Assembly: GCF_003014675.1 (NCBI RefSeq)
Contig: NZ_PYAU01000001.1
Coordinates: 3,774,940 to 3,838,939 of the forward strand
DNA: 64,000 nt
From: Labedella gwakjiensis
Lineage (GTDB): Bacteria > Actinomycetota > Actinomycetes > Actinomycetales > Microbacteriaceae
Direction: 5' to 3'
Shown here: positions 26,544 through 35,903 of the stretch, piece by piece
Layout: each line of letters opens with the position of its first letter
Numbering within the stretch: the first letter of the stretch is position 1
Program-made: the position numbers and the translations under genes
Notes under the pieces: model-generated
The model's database searches: none
Told to the model about the DNA's origin: nothing
Seen by the model: the letters and a program-made list of their open reading frames with translations, nothing else

Positions 26544-28082
26544 TCACGACCGACCGAGGAGCACGTCGGCCCGCCGACGGTGCTCGTCGCGCTTCTCCGC
26601 GTCCATCCTGTCGAGCAGCGAGACCACCATGGTGCTGCGCGGGTTGGATGCGAACACCGGGCGGTGGTCCTCGATGAAGGCCCAGTACAGAGCGTCCCAG
26701 TCGGGTACCCACCCGCCCGTCGGGAGGTCCGACATCTTCCGGAGGTAGTTGCTGCCCGACACGTAGGGCTTGGTCGTGATCCGATCACCGGCCGCGAACT
26801 GGCTCATGGCGTAGACGTTCGGCACCATGACCCAGTCGTACGCGTCGATGAAGAGCTCCATGAACCACTCGTAGACCGCGTCGGGGTGGATGCGCAGCAG
26901 GCACATCGCGTTGCCGAGCACCATCAGGCGCTCGATGTGGTGGGCGTAGCCGGTGTCGAGCACGCGGGAGACGACGAGATCGACGGGCGCGAGTCCGGTG
27001 GTCGCGTCCCACCAGCCGGGGTCGAGGGTCCGCTCGTGGCCGAGCACGTTGGACGTGCGCATCCGGCGACCCTGCGTGCGGTACGTCGCCCGCATGTATT
27101 CGCGCCAGCCGATGATCTGCCGGACGAACCCCTCCAGCGAGGCGAGCGGGGTGTCCTCGTGCGCGCCCTCGAGGACCGCGTCGAGGATCTCCCGCGGGTC
27201 GAGCAGACCGATATTGAGGGGCCCCGTGAGCAACCCGTGGTTGATGAAGGGGTGCGTCGCCGAGATCGCGTCCTCGTATGGACCGAAGTCGTCCAACCGC
27301 TCGCGGACGAACTCGCGGAGGTGCTCGCGAGCCTCGTCCGCCGTCGTCGGCCAGGCGAACAGATGCGGGTCGCCCGGGTTGTCCGGGAACTCGGCGGCGA
27401 CCCAGGTGATCGCTGCGGAGACCTCGTCGGCGACCTCGCGGTCGGAACCACCGATGTCCAGGGTCCCCGACTCGCGGAACACGGGGTGATCGGCGAACCG
27501 CTCGACGGTCGGCGGCCGGTAACCCTTCGGCAGCTTCTTCCGATTGTCCGCGTCGAACGACCACTTCCCGCCGACGGGTTTCCCGTGGTCGAGGAGCACG
27601 TCGAGGCGCTTCCTCTGCCACACGTAGAAGTTCTGCATGCGCGCGTCGTTGCGGGCGAACCAGTCGTCGATGTCCTCGCGGTCGGTGAGGAAGTTGGGCG
27701 TCTCCATGACGTCGCTGCGCTGCATCCGGTAGCCACCCTCGGCGAGCGCCGCGAGCAGGTCGCGCTCGAGCCAGTCGTCGACCACGTCGAACCAGGTCAC
27801 GAGCGCGGGGTCGAGCTTCCGGACGAGGTCCGCCAGCTGCCGGTTCGATCCCCGGTCCGCCTCGCTGCGGAGGTGCTCGACGTCGAATCCGCGCTGACGG
27901 AGGCGGAGAGCGAAGCGATCCATCGATGCCCGGTGCAGGACGAGCTTCTGCGCGTGGAAGCGGTACTGGCGGAAGAGCAGATCGTGCTCGATGAGCACGA
28001 ACACGGTGTCGTCTGGAGCCTCGAGGTGGACGTCGAAGAGCTGGTGCGGCAACACGAGTCTCAAGGAGGGGCCGGAACTCAT
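26544..28082 (-). CDS. Cryptochrome/photolyase-related protein (PhrB/FeS-BCP family) lacking cluster cysteines
   Basis: A 512-residue protein of the deoxyribodipyrimidine photolyase-related family (prokaryotic 6-4 photolyases such as Agrobacterium PhrB). The N-terminal Rossmann-like domain starts LRLVLPHQLF. The C-terminal FAD domain includes GFVRQIIGWREYMR, SNVLGHERTL, LMVLGNAMCLLRIHP, WVMVPNVYAMSQFA and YVSGSNYLRKMSD. Family members carry a [4Fe-4S] cluster on four cysteines; here only the first (C394) remains. The loop after KMSD is shortened to LPTGGWVPDWDALYW, and the other three are gone. C394 is the only cysteine in the protein. TATCGT 6 nt before the ATG indicates a leaderless start. 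Confidence 0.88.
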   Translation of the reverse strand: MSSGPSLRLVLPHQLFDVHLEAPDDTVFVLIEHDLLFRQYRFHAQKLVLHRASMDRFALRLRQRGFDVEHLRSEADRGSNRQLADLVRKLDPALVTWFDVVDDWLERDLLAALAEGGYRMQRSDVMETPNFLTDREDIDDWFARNDARMQNFYVWQRKRLDVLLDHGKPVGGKWSFDADNRKKLPKGYRPPTVERFADHPVFRESGTLDIGGSDREVADEVSAAITWVAAEFPDNPGDPHLFAWPTTADEAREHLREFVRERLDDFGPYEDAISATHPFINHGLLTGPLNIGLLDPREILDAVLEGAHEDTPLASLEGFVRQIIGWREYMRATYRTQGRRMRTSNVLGHERTLDPGWWDATTGLAPVDLVVSRVLDTGYAHHIERLMVLGNAMCLLRIHPDAVYEWFMELFIDAYDWVMVPNVYAMSQFAAGDRITTKPYVSGSNYLRKMSDLPTGGWVPDWDALYWAFIEDHRPVFASNPRSTMVVSLLDRMDAEKRDEHRRRADVLLGRS

Positions 28083-28130
28083 GCCCTCACGATAGGTCGG
28101 GGACCATCGCAGACCAGCCGGGTTGCGCGG

Positions 28131-29384
28131 TCACCCGAGTCGCGACAGCACCGCACCCGCCGCGCGGGCACCTGAGACGAGGGCCCCCTGGATGGATCCG
28201 CTCTCCCGGTGGTCTCCCGCCACGGTGGTGCGCTCCCCCACCCAGGCGGGCCCGCGGTCGGTCAAGGGCGGCGGCTGGGAGGGAAGGGTGTGTGGAACGA
28301 CGTGGTGGGCGAGGACGTCCCAGTCCCTGGTCGACGTCCGGTAGAGGCGCTCGAGGTCGCGGCGGATCTCCGACTCGTTCGCGAGGCCGTCCGGGCGGTC
28401 GAGCAGCGTGGTCGCCTGCACGAGGTGCTCGCCGGCGGGCGCGTAGGTCGGTGCGACGTCGGAGATCACGGCCGTGTTCCAGATCGGCCCGGCCGGGCCG
28501 CCACCGGCGCGCGACGCATCGATCGTGAGGAAGCGCCCGCCGGCCGGGCGACTCGGGGCGCGGAACCACCACGTCGTCAGCGCATGGGTCGCGGGAACGG
28601 CGACATCCACGAGGCCCGCCACATCCTGCGGTCCGACGGCGACGACGACCGCCCGCGCACGCAGCACGCCGTCATCCGTCGCCACCTCGACGCCATCGGG
28701 TGTCTCGCGTACCTGCCGCGCAGCGGCGCCGAGCCGGACCGGCTCGGACAGGGTGCCGGCGAGCTGTTCGGGGAGCGCCCGCATCCCCGCACTCGGGAGC
28801 CCGGGTGCCCCGAGCGCGAAGTAGCGGACCAGCTGCCGCACGTAGCGGGCGGAGTTCCCACCGGTGCTGTCCGAGAGGACGCCGGCGAGGAACGTGTCGA
28901 GCACGTCGCGGCGGAGCCTCCCCGTGAATCCCGCTGCGTCGAGCGACGTACGCAGCGTCTCGTCCGTCGCGGTGCGCGCCGGCCGCTTCGTCCGGAGGAG
29001 CGTCGGTCCGATCCAGCGGGCGAGAGCGATCAGGTCGGCCGGCGGCGTGTGCCGGCTGCGGAGCGTGGACAACAGGTGCTCCGGGTGGCGGAGCGGGTGC
29101 GCGAGCGTATCCGTCGTATCGCCGTCGCGGACGACCACGCCGACCCCGAACGACTGCAGGTCGAGCGCGTCGACGTCGATGCCGTCCTTCAGAGCCGGGT
29201 AGGCCGGGTTGAGCACCTGGAAGCCCCGGTCCACCTGGAAGCCTTCCACCGTGTCCGTCCGGATCCGACCGCCGACGGCGTCGCTCGCCTCGAGCACAAT
29301 CACCCGGCGACCCTCCCGCTCCAGGTGCCGTGCGCACTGCAGCCCGGCGAGTCCCGCGCCGATCACGATCACGTCGGTGTCCAT
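28131..29384 (-). CDS. FAD-dependent amine-oxidase-like oxidoreductase
   Basis: A 417-residue flavoprotein with an N-terminal Rossmann motif DVIVIGAGLAGLQCARHLEREG, then GGRIRTD and a long substrate domain. The C-terminal flavin segment is VAGDHRESGSIQGALVSGARAA. It resembles the protoporphyrinogen oxidase, phytoene desaturase and monoamine oxidase superfamily, but the substrate is not clear. It lies 48 bp upstream of the photolyase-like gene on the same strand, and such pairs suggest a light- or pigment-related role (inference). GGACGGAGA precedes the ATG at 29384. Confidence 0.82.
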   Translation of the reverse strand: MDTDVIVIGAGLAGLQCARHLEREGRRVIVLEASDAVGGRIRTDTVEGFQVDRGFQVLNPAYPALKDGIDVDALDLQSFGVGVVVRDGDTTDTLAHPLRHPEHLLSTLRSRHTPPADLIALARWIGPTLLRTKRPARTATDETLRTSLDAAGFTGRLRRDVLDTFLAGVLSDSTGGNSARYVRQLVRYFALGAPGLPSAGMRALPEQLAGTLSEPVRLGAAARQVRETPDGVEVATDDGVLRARAVVVAVGPQDVAGLVDVAVPATHALTTWWFRAPSRPAGGRFLTIDASRAGGGPAGPIWNTAVISDVAPTYAPAGEHLVQATTLLDRPDGLANESEIRRDLERLYRTSTRDWDVLAHHVVPHTLPSQPPPLTDRGPAWVGERTTVAGDHRESGSIQGALVSGARAAGAVLSRLG

Positions 29385-29570
29385 CAGTCTCCGTCCGTTC
29401 GGACCCTCAGCGTGCCATCCGCTCGCGGACGCCTGCAACGGGGCGCCGGTCGGCCTCGCGGTGTGCTGGCACCTCATCGGTCAGGATCGGAGAAGCAGAC
29501 CCGGCCGATCGGTCGTACCGTGAGGGTCAGGCCCACATCGGCCGTCCCACCACCGGAGAAGGAGAACGAC

Positions 29571-30005
29571 ATGGCCGAGAAGACCGCAGGTCTGTCCGCC
29601 GAGGAACGCGAGGCCGTCAAGCAGCGCGCCGCCGAGCTGCGCGCCGAGGCCAAGGCCGGCAAGACGCGCGAGGCCGGAGCGAAGGCCGTGCGCGAGGCGA
29701 TCGAGGCGATGCCGGACGACGACCGCGCCCTCGCCGAGGGCATCGACCGGATCGTCTCGGAGGTCGCTCCGCAGCTCGTGCCGAAGACCTGGTTCGGCTT
29801 TCCCGCGTACACCGACGCCGACGGCAAGGTCGTCGTCTTCTTCAAGGCCGCCTCGAAGTTCACGACGCGCTACGCGACGCTCGGCTTCGAGGAGGCGGCC
29901 CGGCTGGACGACGGCGACCTGTGGGTCACGTCGTTCGCGCTCATCACTCTGACCCCGGAGGTCGAGGAGACGATCGCCGAGCACATCCGCCGCGCGGCGG
30001 GGTGA
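29571..30005 (+). CDS. DUF1801-type protein
   Basis: A 144-residue protein. The N-terminal part (about 1-45) is a charged helix rich in A, E, K and R. The remainder matches the DUF1801/YdhG-like fold: LVPKTWFGFPAYTDADGKVVVFFKAASKFTTRYATLGFEEAARLDDGDLWVTSF. The family is of uncertain function; some members have been likened to iron chaperones. GGAGAAGGAGAA before the ATG gives a strong ribosome binding site. It is divergent from the FAD oxidoreductase. Confidence 0.75.
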   Translation: MAEKTAGLSAEEREAVKQRAAELRAEAKAGKTREAGAKAVREAIEAMPDDDRALAEGIDRIVSEVAPQLVPKTWFGFPAYTDADGKVVVFFKAASKFTTRYATLGFEEAARLDDGDLWVTSFALITLTPEVEETIAEHIRRAAG

Positions 30006-30055
30006 GGTCGACGCGACCGGCCTCGCGTGCCTCCCGGCGTCGGGTTGCGACGGAA

Positions 30056-30104
30056 CGGTCGTGTCCTGCCGTCACGCTTCTTCGCGAGCGACCGGACACG
30101 ACCG
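30056..30104. repeat. 11-bp inverted repeat
   Basis: CGGTCGTGTCC (30056-30066) and GGACACGACCG (30094-30104) are perfect complements around a 27-nt spacer. They lie between the DUF1801-type gene and the next unknown gene. It may act as a weak terminator or operator. Confidence 0.3.
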
Positions 30105-30214
30105 GATGTCCTGGAATCCGGTGCGCATCCGGGGTATCGTTCCCCGCGGTGTGCCGGGAAGTCTGGTCGGCGGGCGATCGAGGACGGTCGCTCTTTCCGA
30201 CGGAAGGCAGCGCT

Positions 30215-30766
30215 ATGCATCCCCCCTCCCCCTCCCCCTCGCTCGTGGTCGTTCACGAGGGCCTCCCGCCGACGCTCGCCGTCGTCCTCGCGAAACACGA
30301 CGTGCACATCGTCCGAGCGGAGACCATCGACGAAGCCGGTCGGGTCCGCGACTGCGCGATGACCCTTGTCGTCGCCCAGATCCACCTGACCTCCGACGAC
30401 CCGCGTTGCCGTGGTGGAGCTGACGTGATCGGTTCGATCCTCACGGGTCTCGTCGAGGGGCCGTCGCGACCGCGTTCCACGCTGGTTCTCGTCACGTACG
30501 ACGGCCAGGGGCACGTGGAGAAGCGGCTCCGTCAGAAGACCGAGTCGTTGTTGCGCCAGGCGGTGCTGCGCGCGGCGACGTCGTTCGGCGCCGATCTCGT
30601 CGTGAACGCGCTCATGGTGCCGGTGCCGTCGGACGACGTGATCGTGGCGGAACGTCTCGTCGCCATGGCGGACGCTCGACCGCCGATCACGACGGGCGAA
30701 GTCCTCCACCTCTCCGACGTGGTGGACCAATCGATCGGCGAGGCGCTGCTCGAACGCAGTCTCTGA
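30215..30766 (+). CDS. Hypothetical protein, possibly degenerate Rossmann/SDR-like
   Basis: A 183-residue protein. The N-terminus shows a beta-alpha-beta-like pattern (LVVVHEGLPPTLAVVLAKHDVHIVRAETIDEAGRV). The later part, GSILTGLVEGPSRPRSTLVLVTYDG then ESLLRQAVLRAATSFGADLVVNALMVPVP, is reminiscent of the C-terminal half of short-chain dehydrogenases, but no Gly-rich cofactor loop or Tyr-x3-Lys pair is present. I cannot assign a function. The ATG at 30215 has GGAAGG upstream. It converges on TrkH with 15 bp between stops. Confidence 0.55.
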   Translation: MHPPSPSPSLVVVHEGLPPTLAVVLAKHDVHIVRAETIDEAGRVRDCAMTLVVAQIHLTSDDPRCRGGADVIGSILTGLVEGPSRPRSTLVLVTYDGQGHVEKRLRQKTESLLRQAVLRAATSFGADLVVNALMVPVPSDDVIVAERLVAMADARPPITTGEVLHLSDVVDQSIGEALLERSL

Positions 30767-30781
30767 CGCCGAGACGACCGC

Positions 30782-32194
30782 TCAGCCGATGATCGGACGT
30801 TCCTCCGGCACGTCGTAGAGCAGGTTCCGCTGTCGCACTGCCAGTGCGGCGGCGAGGCCGGCCGGTCCGATACGGCCGGCGACCATCAATGCGCTCAGGA
30901 CGTACTTGCCGAACGGCGGCAGCTCCTCGCTGAGCCCGACGGACAGACCGCAGGTGGCGAAGGCCGAGATCACCTCGAAGAGGATGCGGTCGAGCGGCGT
31001 GTCCGTCACGAGCATGAGGAGCGCGGTCGCCGTGAGAACAAGGGTCGCCCCGAGGAACGTCACGCTGATGGCGAGACGGAGCGTTCCGTCCGGGATCGTC
31101 CGGTTCGCGACACGGACGTGACGGTCGCCTCGCGCCTCCGCGATGATCGCCAGGAAGAGCACGGCGATCGTCGCGACCTTGATACCGCCGGCCGTCGAGG
31201 CCGAGCCTCCGCCGACGAACATCAAGGCGTCCGTGGCGAGAAGAGTGGCCGGGTGCGATGCACCGGTGTCGGTGAGCGCGAATCCTCCCGAGCGCATCAT
31301 CACGGAGGCGAAGAGCGAGTGGAAGACCTTGTCCCCCACGCTCATGTCACCCACCGTGTCGTCATTCGACCATTCGAGCACTCCCCAGATGAGCGCACCC
31401 ACCACGAGGAGGATGGTCGTCACGGACAAGGTGAGCTTCGTGTGGAGAGTCCATCGCACTCGATTGAACCGATGCGTGATGATCGTGAGGAACACGGGGA
31501 ACCCGAAGCTGCCGACGAAGACTCCGACCATGATCGGCGTGAGGATCCACGGGTCCGAACCGTATGCGGCCAGGCCGCCGACATTGGAGGCGAATCCGGC
31601 GTTGTTGAAGGCGGAGACGGAGTAGAAGACCCCGTGCCAGAGTCCTTCCCACCAGGTGTCGTCCACCATCATGAATCGCGGCACGAGCACCACGGCGAGT
31701 GCCGCCTCGATGGCCAGAGTGGTCAGGACGACGATCCGCAGCAGGCTGCCGACTTCGCCGAGACCGGAGGATCCGATGCTCTGCTGCGCGAAGACTTTGC
31801 TCTTCACCCCGAGTCGCCGACTCACCGCTCGAGCGAGGAGGAGGGCGATCGTGACGATGCCGAGCCCGCCGGTCTGGATGGCGGCGAGGATGATGACCTG
31901 GCCGAGGAAGGACCAGTGCGTCGCGGTATCGACCGTCACGAGCCCCGTCACCGTGACGGCGGACACCGCGGTGAACATCGCATCGTGCAACGGGGTGGAC
32001 CGTCCATCGGCCGCCGCTGCAGGCATCGTGAGGAGGGCGGTGAACACCCCGGCGGCGAGGACGAACACGAGGGCAGCTGTCCGTGCCGGTGTGCGTTTCG
32101 CCGCATCGCCGATCCACGAACTCGTCCGGTGTGCGACCGATCGGGGCCGGATGTCGAGGGGCGGTCTCGCGGTTCGGCCTGTCGACGATCTCAT
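30782..32194 (-). CDS. TrkH/KtrB family potassium transporter
   Basis: A 470-residue potassium-uptake membrane protein built of four M1-P-M2 repeats. Selectivity-filter-like loops are recognisable: FTAVSAVTVTGLVTVD, FYSVSAFNNAGFASN, SVMMRSGGFALTDTG and SAFATCGLSVGLS, each keeping the expected glycine. It needs a TrkA/KtrA-type cytoplasmic gating partner, and none is encoded in the window. The N-terminal 35 residues are basic and probably cytoplasmic. Confidence 0.93.
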   Translation of the reverse strand: MRSSTGRTARPPLDIRPRSVAHRTSSWIGDAAKRTPARTAALVFVLAAGVFTALLTMPAAAADGRSTPLHDAMFTAVSAVTVTGLVTVDTATHWSFLGQVIILAAIQTGGLGIVTIALLLARAVSRRLGVKSKVFAQQSIGSSGLGEVGSLLRIVVLTTLAIEAALAVVLVPRFMMVDDTWWEGLWHGVFYSVSAFNNAGFASNVGGLAAYGSDPWILTPIMVGVFVGSFGFPVFLTIITHRFNRVRWTLHTKLTLSVTTILLVVGALIWGVLEWSNDDTVGDMSVGDKVFHSLFASVMMRSGGFALTDTGASHPATLLATDALMFVGGGSASTAGGIKVATIAVLFLAIIAEARGDRHVRVANRTIPDGTLRLAISVTFLGATLVLTATALLMLVTDTPLDRILFEVISAFATCGLSVGLSEELPPFGKYVLSALMVAGRIGPAGLAAALAVRQRNLLYDVPEERPIIG

Positions 32195-32317
32195 GGGTCC
32201 GCTTCTTCCGATGGCGCGTTGGGAGTCACGCCGACCAGACTTCCCGGCTCACCTCGAGCAAGCATAGGTCAGCGCGGCGCCCCGCGATACGCGAGGTGCC
32301 ACGTCGAGATCGGGCGC

Positions 32318-33640
32318 TCAGTGACGCGCCGCATCCTCCTCGACGACGGTGGGCCGCTCCGTCGTCTTCCGGTAGATCGCACTGCGTCGGCCGAGGATGA
32401 TCCCCCCGATGGTCGCGGCCAGCAGCGAACCGGCGAGCACGCCGACCTTCACGGTGGCGTCCTCGGCCGTGCCGACCCCGAAGGAGAGCTCGCCTACCAG
32501 GAGCGAGACGGTGAAGCCGATACCCGCCACGAACGAGACACCGAGGACGTCGATCCAGGCGATCGAACGATCGAGGGTGATGCCGCGCACCCGCGTGATG
32601 AGGAAGGTCGCGCCGGTGATGCCGATGGCCTTGCCGAGGACGAGCCCGGCGATGACTCCGAGCGCGATCGTGTCGGTGAGCGACTCGACGAGTCCCGACA
32701 CCCCACCGACGGCGACGCCGGCGGAGAAGAAGGCGAACACGGGCACGGCGACGCCCGTTGACACGGTGCTCCACCGGTCCGCGAAGCGTGCGGCGAGGCC
32801 CTCGTAGACGGGGGCACCGTCGGAGTCGGTACCGACACGAACGCGGGCCCGTTTCGTGGCGACGACCGGCACGACGAAGCCGAGGAGGACTCCCGCGACC
32901 GTCGCATGGATGCCGGCCGCGTGAACGAGTGTCCAGGTCGCGAAGGCGAGCGGGAGGAGGAGCCACCACGAGCGGATCCCGCGCTGGACCGCGATCGCGA
33001 AGAGCGCGAGGGGGATGAGGGCGAGCCCCAGCGGGAGGAACGAGAGGTCGTCGGTGTAGAACACCGCGATGATCGTAATCGCCAGGAGGTCGTCCACGAC
33101 GGCGAGCGTCAGCAGGAACGTGCGCAGGGCCGGGGGGAGGAACTTCCCGACGACCGCGATGACGGCGACCGCGAACGCGATGTCGGTCGCCGCCGGGATG
33201 GCCCACCCCCGGAGAGCGTCCGGGCCCGCGTTGAGGTTGATGATCGTGAAGATGACGGCGGGCACCACCACCCCGCCCACCGCTGCGGCGATCGGTACGG
33301 CGGCGCTCCGCGGGTTGCGGAGCTTTCCGAGGACGAACTCCTCCTTCAATTCGAGCCCGACCACGAAGAAGAAGATGGCCAGCAGCCCGTCGGCCGCCCA
33401 CGAGGCGACGCTCAGGTCGAGGTGGAGCGCTTCCGGTCCGAACGTGAACTCACGGAGGGCCTGATAACCGGGGGCAGCTGGACTGTTCGCGAGGACGAGG
33501 GCGAGGACGGTCGCTCCGAGGAGGAGCACGCCACCGACAGCGTCCTGTTTCAGTGTCTGGTGGAGTCCGCGCCAGAGAGACGGGCGGGCTTGCCTTGAGA
33601 CAGGCGTAGGGGAAGAAGCAGGCGCGGGGGCAGAAGGCAT
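32318..33640 (-). CDS. nhaA: Na+/H+ antiporter NhaA
   Basis: A 440-residue antiporter exporting Na+ (or Li+) in exchange for protons. Family motifs are [32 protein letters not shown] and [11 protein letters not shown]. The last carries the Asp-Asp ion-binding pair and the former the Thr-Asp of the crossed helices. An N-terminal extension of about 25 P/A/S-rich residues precedes the first helix. It is the next gene upstream of trkH on the same strand (123 bp gap), giving a neighbourhood for monovalent cation homeostasis. Confidence 0.95.
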   Translation of the reverse strand: MPSAPAPASSPTPVSRQARPSLWRGLHQTLKQDAVGGVLLLGATVLALVLANSPAAPGYQALREFTFGPEALHLDLSVASWAADGLLAIFFFVVGLELKEEFVLGKLRNPRSAAVPIAAAVGGVVVPAVIFTIINLNAGPDALRGWAIPAATDIAFAVAVIAVVGKFLPPALRTFLLTLAVVDDLLAITIIAVFYTDDLSFLPLGLALIPLALFAIAVQRGIRSWWLLLPLAFATWTLVHAAGIHATVAGVLLGFVVPVVATKRARVRVGTDSDGAPVYEGLAARFADRWSTVSTGVAVPVFAFFSAGVAVGGVSGLVESLTDTIALGVIAGLVLGKAIGITGATFLITRVRGITLDRSIAWIDVLGVSFVAGIGFTVSLLVGELSFGVGTAEDATVKVGVLAGSLLAATIGGIILGRRSAIYRKTTERPTVVEEDAARH

Positions 33641-34068
33641 GACGGACCGTTCGATCGGAGGGGATGTCGTTCGAGAGCGCCCCGGTTCCGTGATCGGCGG
33701 GGCGTCAGGCGCGTGGGGGCGGGCAGCCGGCGATCTCGCCGTGCGCGTTCGTTCCCCAGGAACTCATCCAGCCGTTCGTGCCGCTCGCTCGCTTCGTCAG
33801 CAGCCGTCGCTTGTGCACCGCGGTCGCTCGACGGGCTCGCGAGCGAGTCAGGCGGGCACAGGGATACGGCACGCGACGAGTCTACGGACTGATCCTGAGC
33901 AGACGCCGGTTGACCCCGGCTCGCACCACCTCTGCAGCTCCGTCGCGCTCAGGTCCTCACGGCCGGGTCCGGATCCGCCAGGCGGCTTCGGCGCCCCCGC
34001 CGTCAGGAACGACCCACGCCGGGATCCACGACCTTCGTGAGCGCTCAACTGCGGCACCTCGGCCGAGC
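33641..34068. other. 428-bp region without a confident gene
   Basis: Between nhaA (start 33640) and the SDR gene (stop 34069) no frame has family features. One minus-strand frame of 37 codons (GTG 33818 to TGA 33705) reads [19 protein letters not shown] near its end and lies 64 bp upstream of nhaA. It could be a leader peptide or chance. I searched for the conserved blocks of known cation or c-di-AMP riboswitches and could not recognise any. The rest shows nothing that I can support. Confidence 0.4.
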
Positions 34069-34722
34069 CTAGAAGGCGGTGCTGGGCAGATCCTTCTCGC
34101 CATCGACGATCGCGGTGACGATCCGCGCTGCGACCTGGTCCGGGTCCAGGGCCGCTCCGAATCGCGGCGCCGTCCCGGCGATCGGGTGCTCGGACAGCGT
34201 GGTGCCCGTGTGGCCCGGGCGGGCGTCCAGGATTCGGATGCCCGACCGGCGATACTCGCGCGCCGCGGCGACGACGAAGGCCGCGAGCCCGGCCTTCGAC
34301 GCCGAGTACGCGGCCAGACCGGCGACGGGCGTCTCGGCGACGACACCGCTGAGAGTCACAACGAAGGGCTCCCGGCCGTCCTGTGCCGAGGCCGCGAGGT
34401 AGGACTGGCTCTGGGCGATGAGCTGGATCGCACTCGTCGTGTTCACAGCGAACAGTTCGTCCACCGTGGTGGTCTCGAGCTCGGATGCCGCTCCGAAGGC
34501 GACGACCCCGGACGCGACCACGAGCCCGTCGAGCCGACCGTGCTGCGTATGCGTGGTCTCCAGCACCTCCCGAATCACAGAGGGTTCCCGCAGATCGTGC
34601 CCAGCAGACCTCGACGATCGGGCGACGACGGCGCCGTTGCTCTCCAGCTGATCGGCGATCCGCGAGCCGAGCCCGCCGGTGGCACCCACAACGAGGACAA
34701 CCGCACCCTGAAGATTCGTCAT
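34069..34722 (-). CDS. Short-chain dehydrogenase/reductase
   Basis: A 217-residue SDR with the cofactor loop VVGATGGLGSRIA, the VVASG strand motif, catalytic Tyr-x3-Lys in AAYSASKAGLAA and the upstream serine in VTLSGVVAE. It is slightly shorter than classical SDRs (about 250) but keeps all catalytic positions. TACGAT stands 6 nt before the ATG at 34722, supporting a leaderless start over the GTG at 34740. Substrate unknown. Confidence 0.88.
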   Translation of the reverse strand: MTNLQGAVVLVVGATGGLGSRIADQLESNGAVVARSSRSAGHDLREPSVIREVLETTHTQHGRLDGLVVASGVVAFGAASELETTTVDELFAVNTTSAIQLIAQSQSYLAASAQDGREPFVVTLSGVVAETPVAGLAAYSASKAGLAAFVVAAAREYRRSGIRILDARPGHTGTTLSEHPIAGTAPRFGAALDPDQVAARIVTAIVDGEKDLPSTAF

Positions 34723-34773
34723 GGGGGGATCGTAGATCACGTGGGGCCGCGGACCCAGCCCGACTCATGACAA

Positions 34774-34809
34774 AGACTGCCCCACCTGCCGAAGCAGATG
34801 GGGCAGTCT
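34774..34809 (-). terminator. Terminator of ychF with UUCG tetraloop
   Basis: A 16-bp stem with one mismatch closes a TTCG tetraloop (34793-34790) on the minus strand and is followed by TTTGT. It lies just past the ychF stop (34824). Confidence 0.8.
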
Positions 34810-34823
34810 CGAGATCCGGCGAG

Positions 34824-35897
34824 CTACACGTTGAAGCGGAACTCCACGACGTCGCCGTCCTGCATGGTGTAGTCCTTGCCCTCCATGCGGGCTTTGCCCT
34901 TGGAGCGGGCCTCGGCGACGGAGCCGGTCTCGACGAGGTCTTCGAACGAGATGACCTCGGCCTTGATGAAGCCCTTCTCGAAGTCGGTGTGGATGACGCC
35001 GGCCGCCTGGGGCGCCTTGGCGCCCTTCGGGATGGTCCAGGCGCGCGACTCCTTCGGACCGGCCGTGAGGTAGGTCTGCAGGCCGAGGGTCTCGAAGCCC
35101 ACGCGGGCGAGCTGGTCGAGGCCCGACTCGTCTTGACCGGTCGACGCGAGCAGCTCTGCGGCGTCCTCCGGGTCGAGGTCGATGAGCTCCGACTCGATCT
35201 TCGCGTCGAGGAACACGGCGTTCGCAGGGGCGACGAGGGCGGCGAGGTCGGCCTTCTTGGACTCGTCGGTGAGGATCGACTCGTCCACGTTGAACACGAA
35301 GATGAACGGCTTGGCGGTGAGCAGACCGAGTTCGCGCAACGGAGCGAGGTCGAGCGAGGTGGCCGAGAGGAGCGTGCCCTGCTGGAGCGACTCGATTGCG
35401 GCCTTCGCCGTCTCGAGCACGGATGGGTCGAGTTTGCGCCCCTTGACCTCTTTCTCGTACCGCGTGGCGGCCTTCTCGAGCGTCTGCAGGTCGGCGAGCA
35501 TGAGCTCGGCACCGATCGTCTCGAGGTCGGACTTCGGGTCGACGGCACCGTCGACGTGCACGACGTCGGAGTCCACGAATCCGCGGACGACCTGCGCGAT
35601 CGCGTCGGCCTCGCGGATGTTGGCGAGGAACTGGTTGCCGAGCCCCTCCCCCTCACTCGCGCCGCGCACGATGCCGGCGATGTCGACGAAGCTCACCGTG
35701 GCCGGCAGGATGCGCTCACTGCCGAAGATCCCGGCGAGCACGTCGAGGCGGGGATCCGGAAGGTTGACCACACCCACGTTCGGTTCGATCGTCGCGAACG
35801 GGTAGTTCGCCGCGAGGACGTCGTTCTTCGTCAGCGCGTTGAAGAGCGTCGACTTGCCGACGTTGGGGAGACCGACGATTCCGATAGTGAGAGCCAC
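34824..35897 (-). CDS. ychF: Redox-regulated ATPase YchF (Obg family)
   Basis: A 357-residue P-loop ATPase/GTPase. The P-loop is GLPNVGKSTLF. Switch and G3 motifs are in VSFVDIAGIVRGAS, and the base-recognition loop reads FNVDE in place of the classical NKxD, which is why YchF prefers ATP. The C-terminal TGS domain ends YTMQDGDVVEFRFNV. It associates with ribosomes in other bacteria. The GTG start lies 6 bases after the EamA stop. TACGAT lies 8 nt before the GTG, so it may also have its own leaderless promoter. Confidence 0.97.
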   Translation of the reverse strand: MALTIGIVGLPNVGKSTLFNALTKNDVLAANYPFATIEPNVGVVNLPDPRLDVLAGIFGSERILPATVSFVDIAGIVRGASEGEGLGNQFLANIREADAIAQVVRGFVDSDVVHVDGAVDPKSDLETIGAELMLADLQTLEKAATRYEKEVKGRKLDPSVLETAKAAIESLQQGTLLSATSLDLAPLRELGLLTAKPFIFVFNVDESILTDESKKADLAALVAPANAVFLDAKIESELIDLDPEDAAELLASTGQDESGLDQLARVGFETLGLQTYLTAGPKESRAWTIPKGAKAPQAAGVIHTDFEKGFIKAEVISFEDLVETGSVAEARSKGKARMEGKDYTMQDGDVVEFRFNV

Positions 35898-35903
35898 GAG
35901 AAT

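Noticed and set aside
26532..28175. 547-codon plus-strand frame opposite the photolyase-like gene
   Set aside because: No recognisable domain and skewed composition; the minus-strand frame has the family motifs.
31118..32761. 547-codon plus-strand frame across trkH and the 3' part of nhaA
   Set aside because: Asp/Glu/Arg/His-rich antisense sequence crossing two real genes and their intergenic region.
33641..33880. Lithium, sodium or c-di-AMP riboswitch upstream of nhaA
   Set aside because: I looked for the conserved blocks of these classes on the minus strand and could not find a convincing set.
33639..34040. 133-codon plus-strand frame upstream of nhaA
   Set aside because: Arg/Pro/Ser-rich without ribosome binding site or family features.
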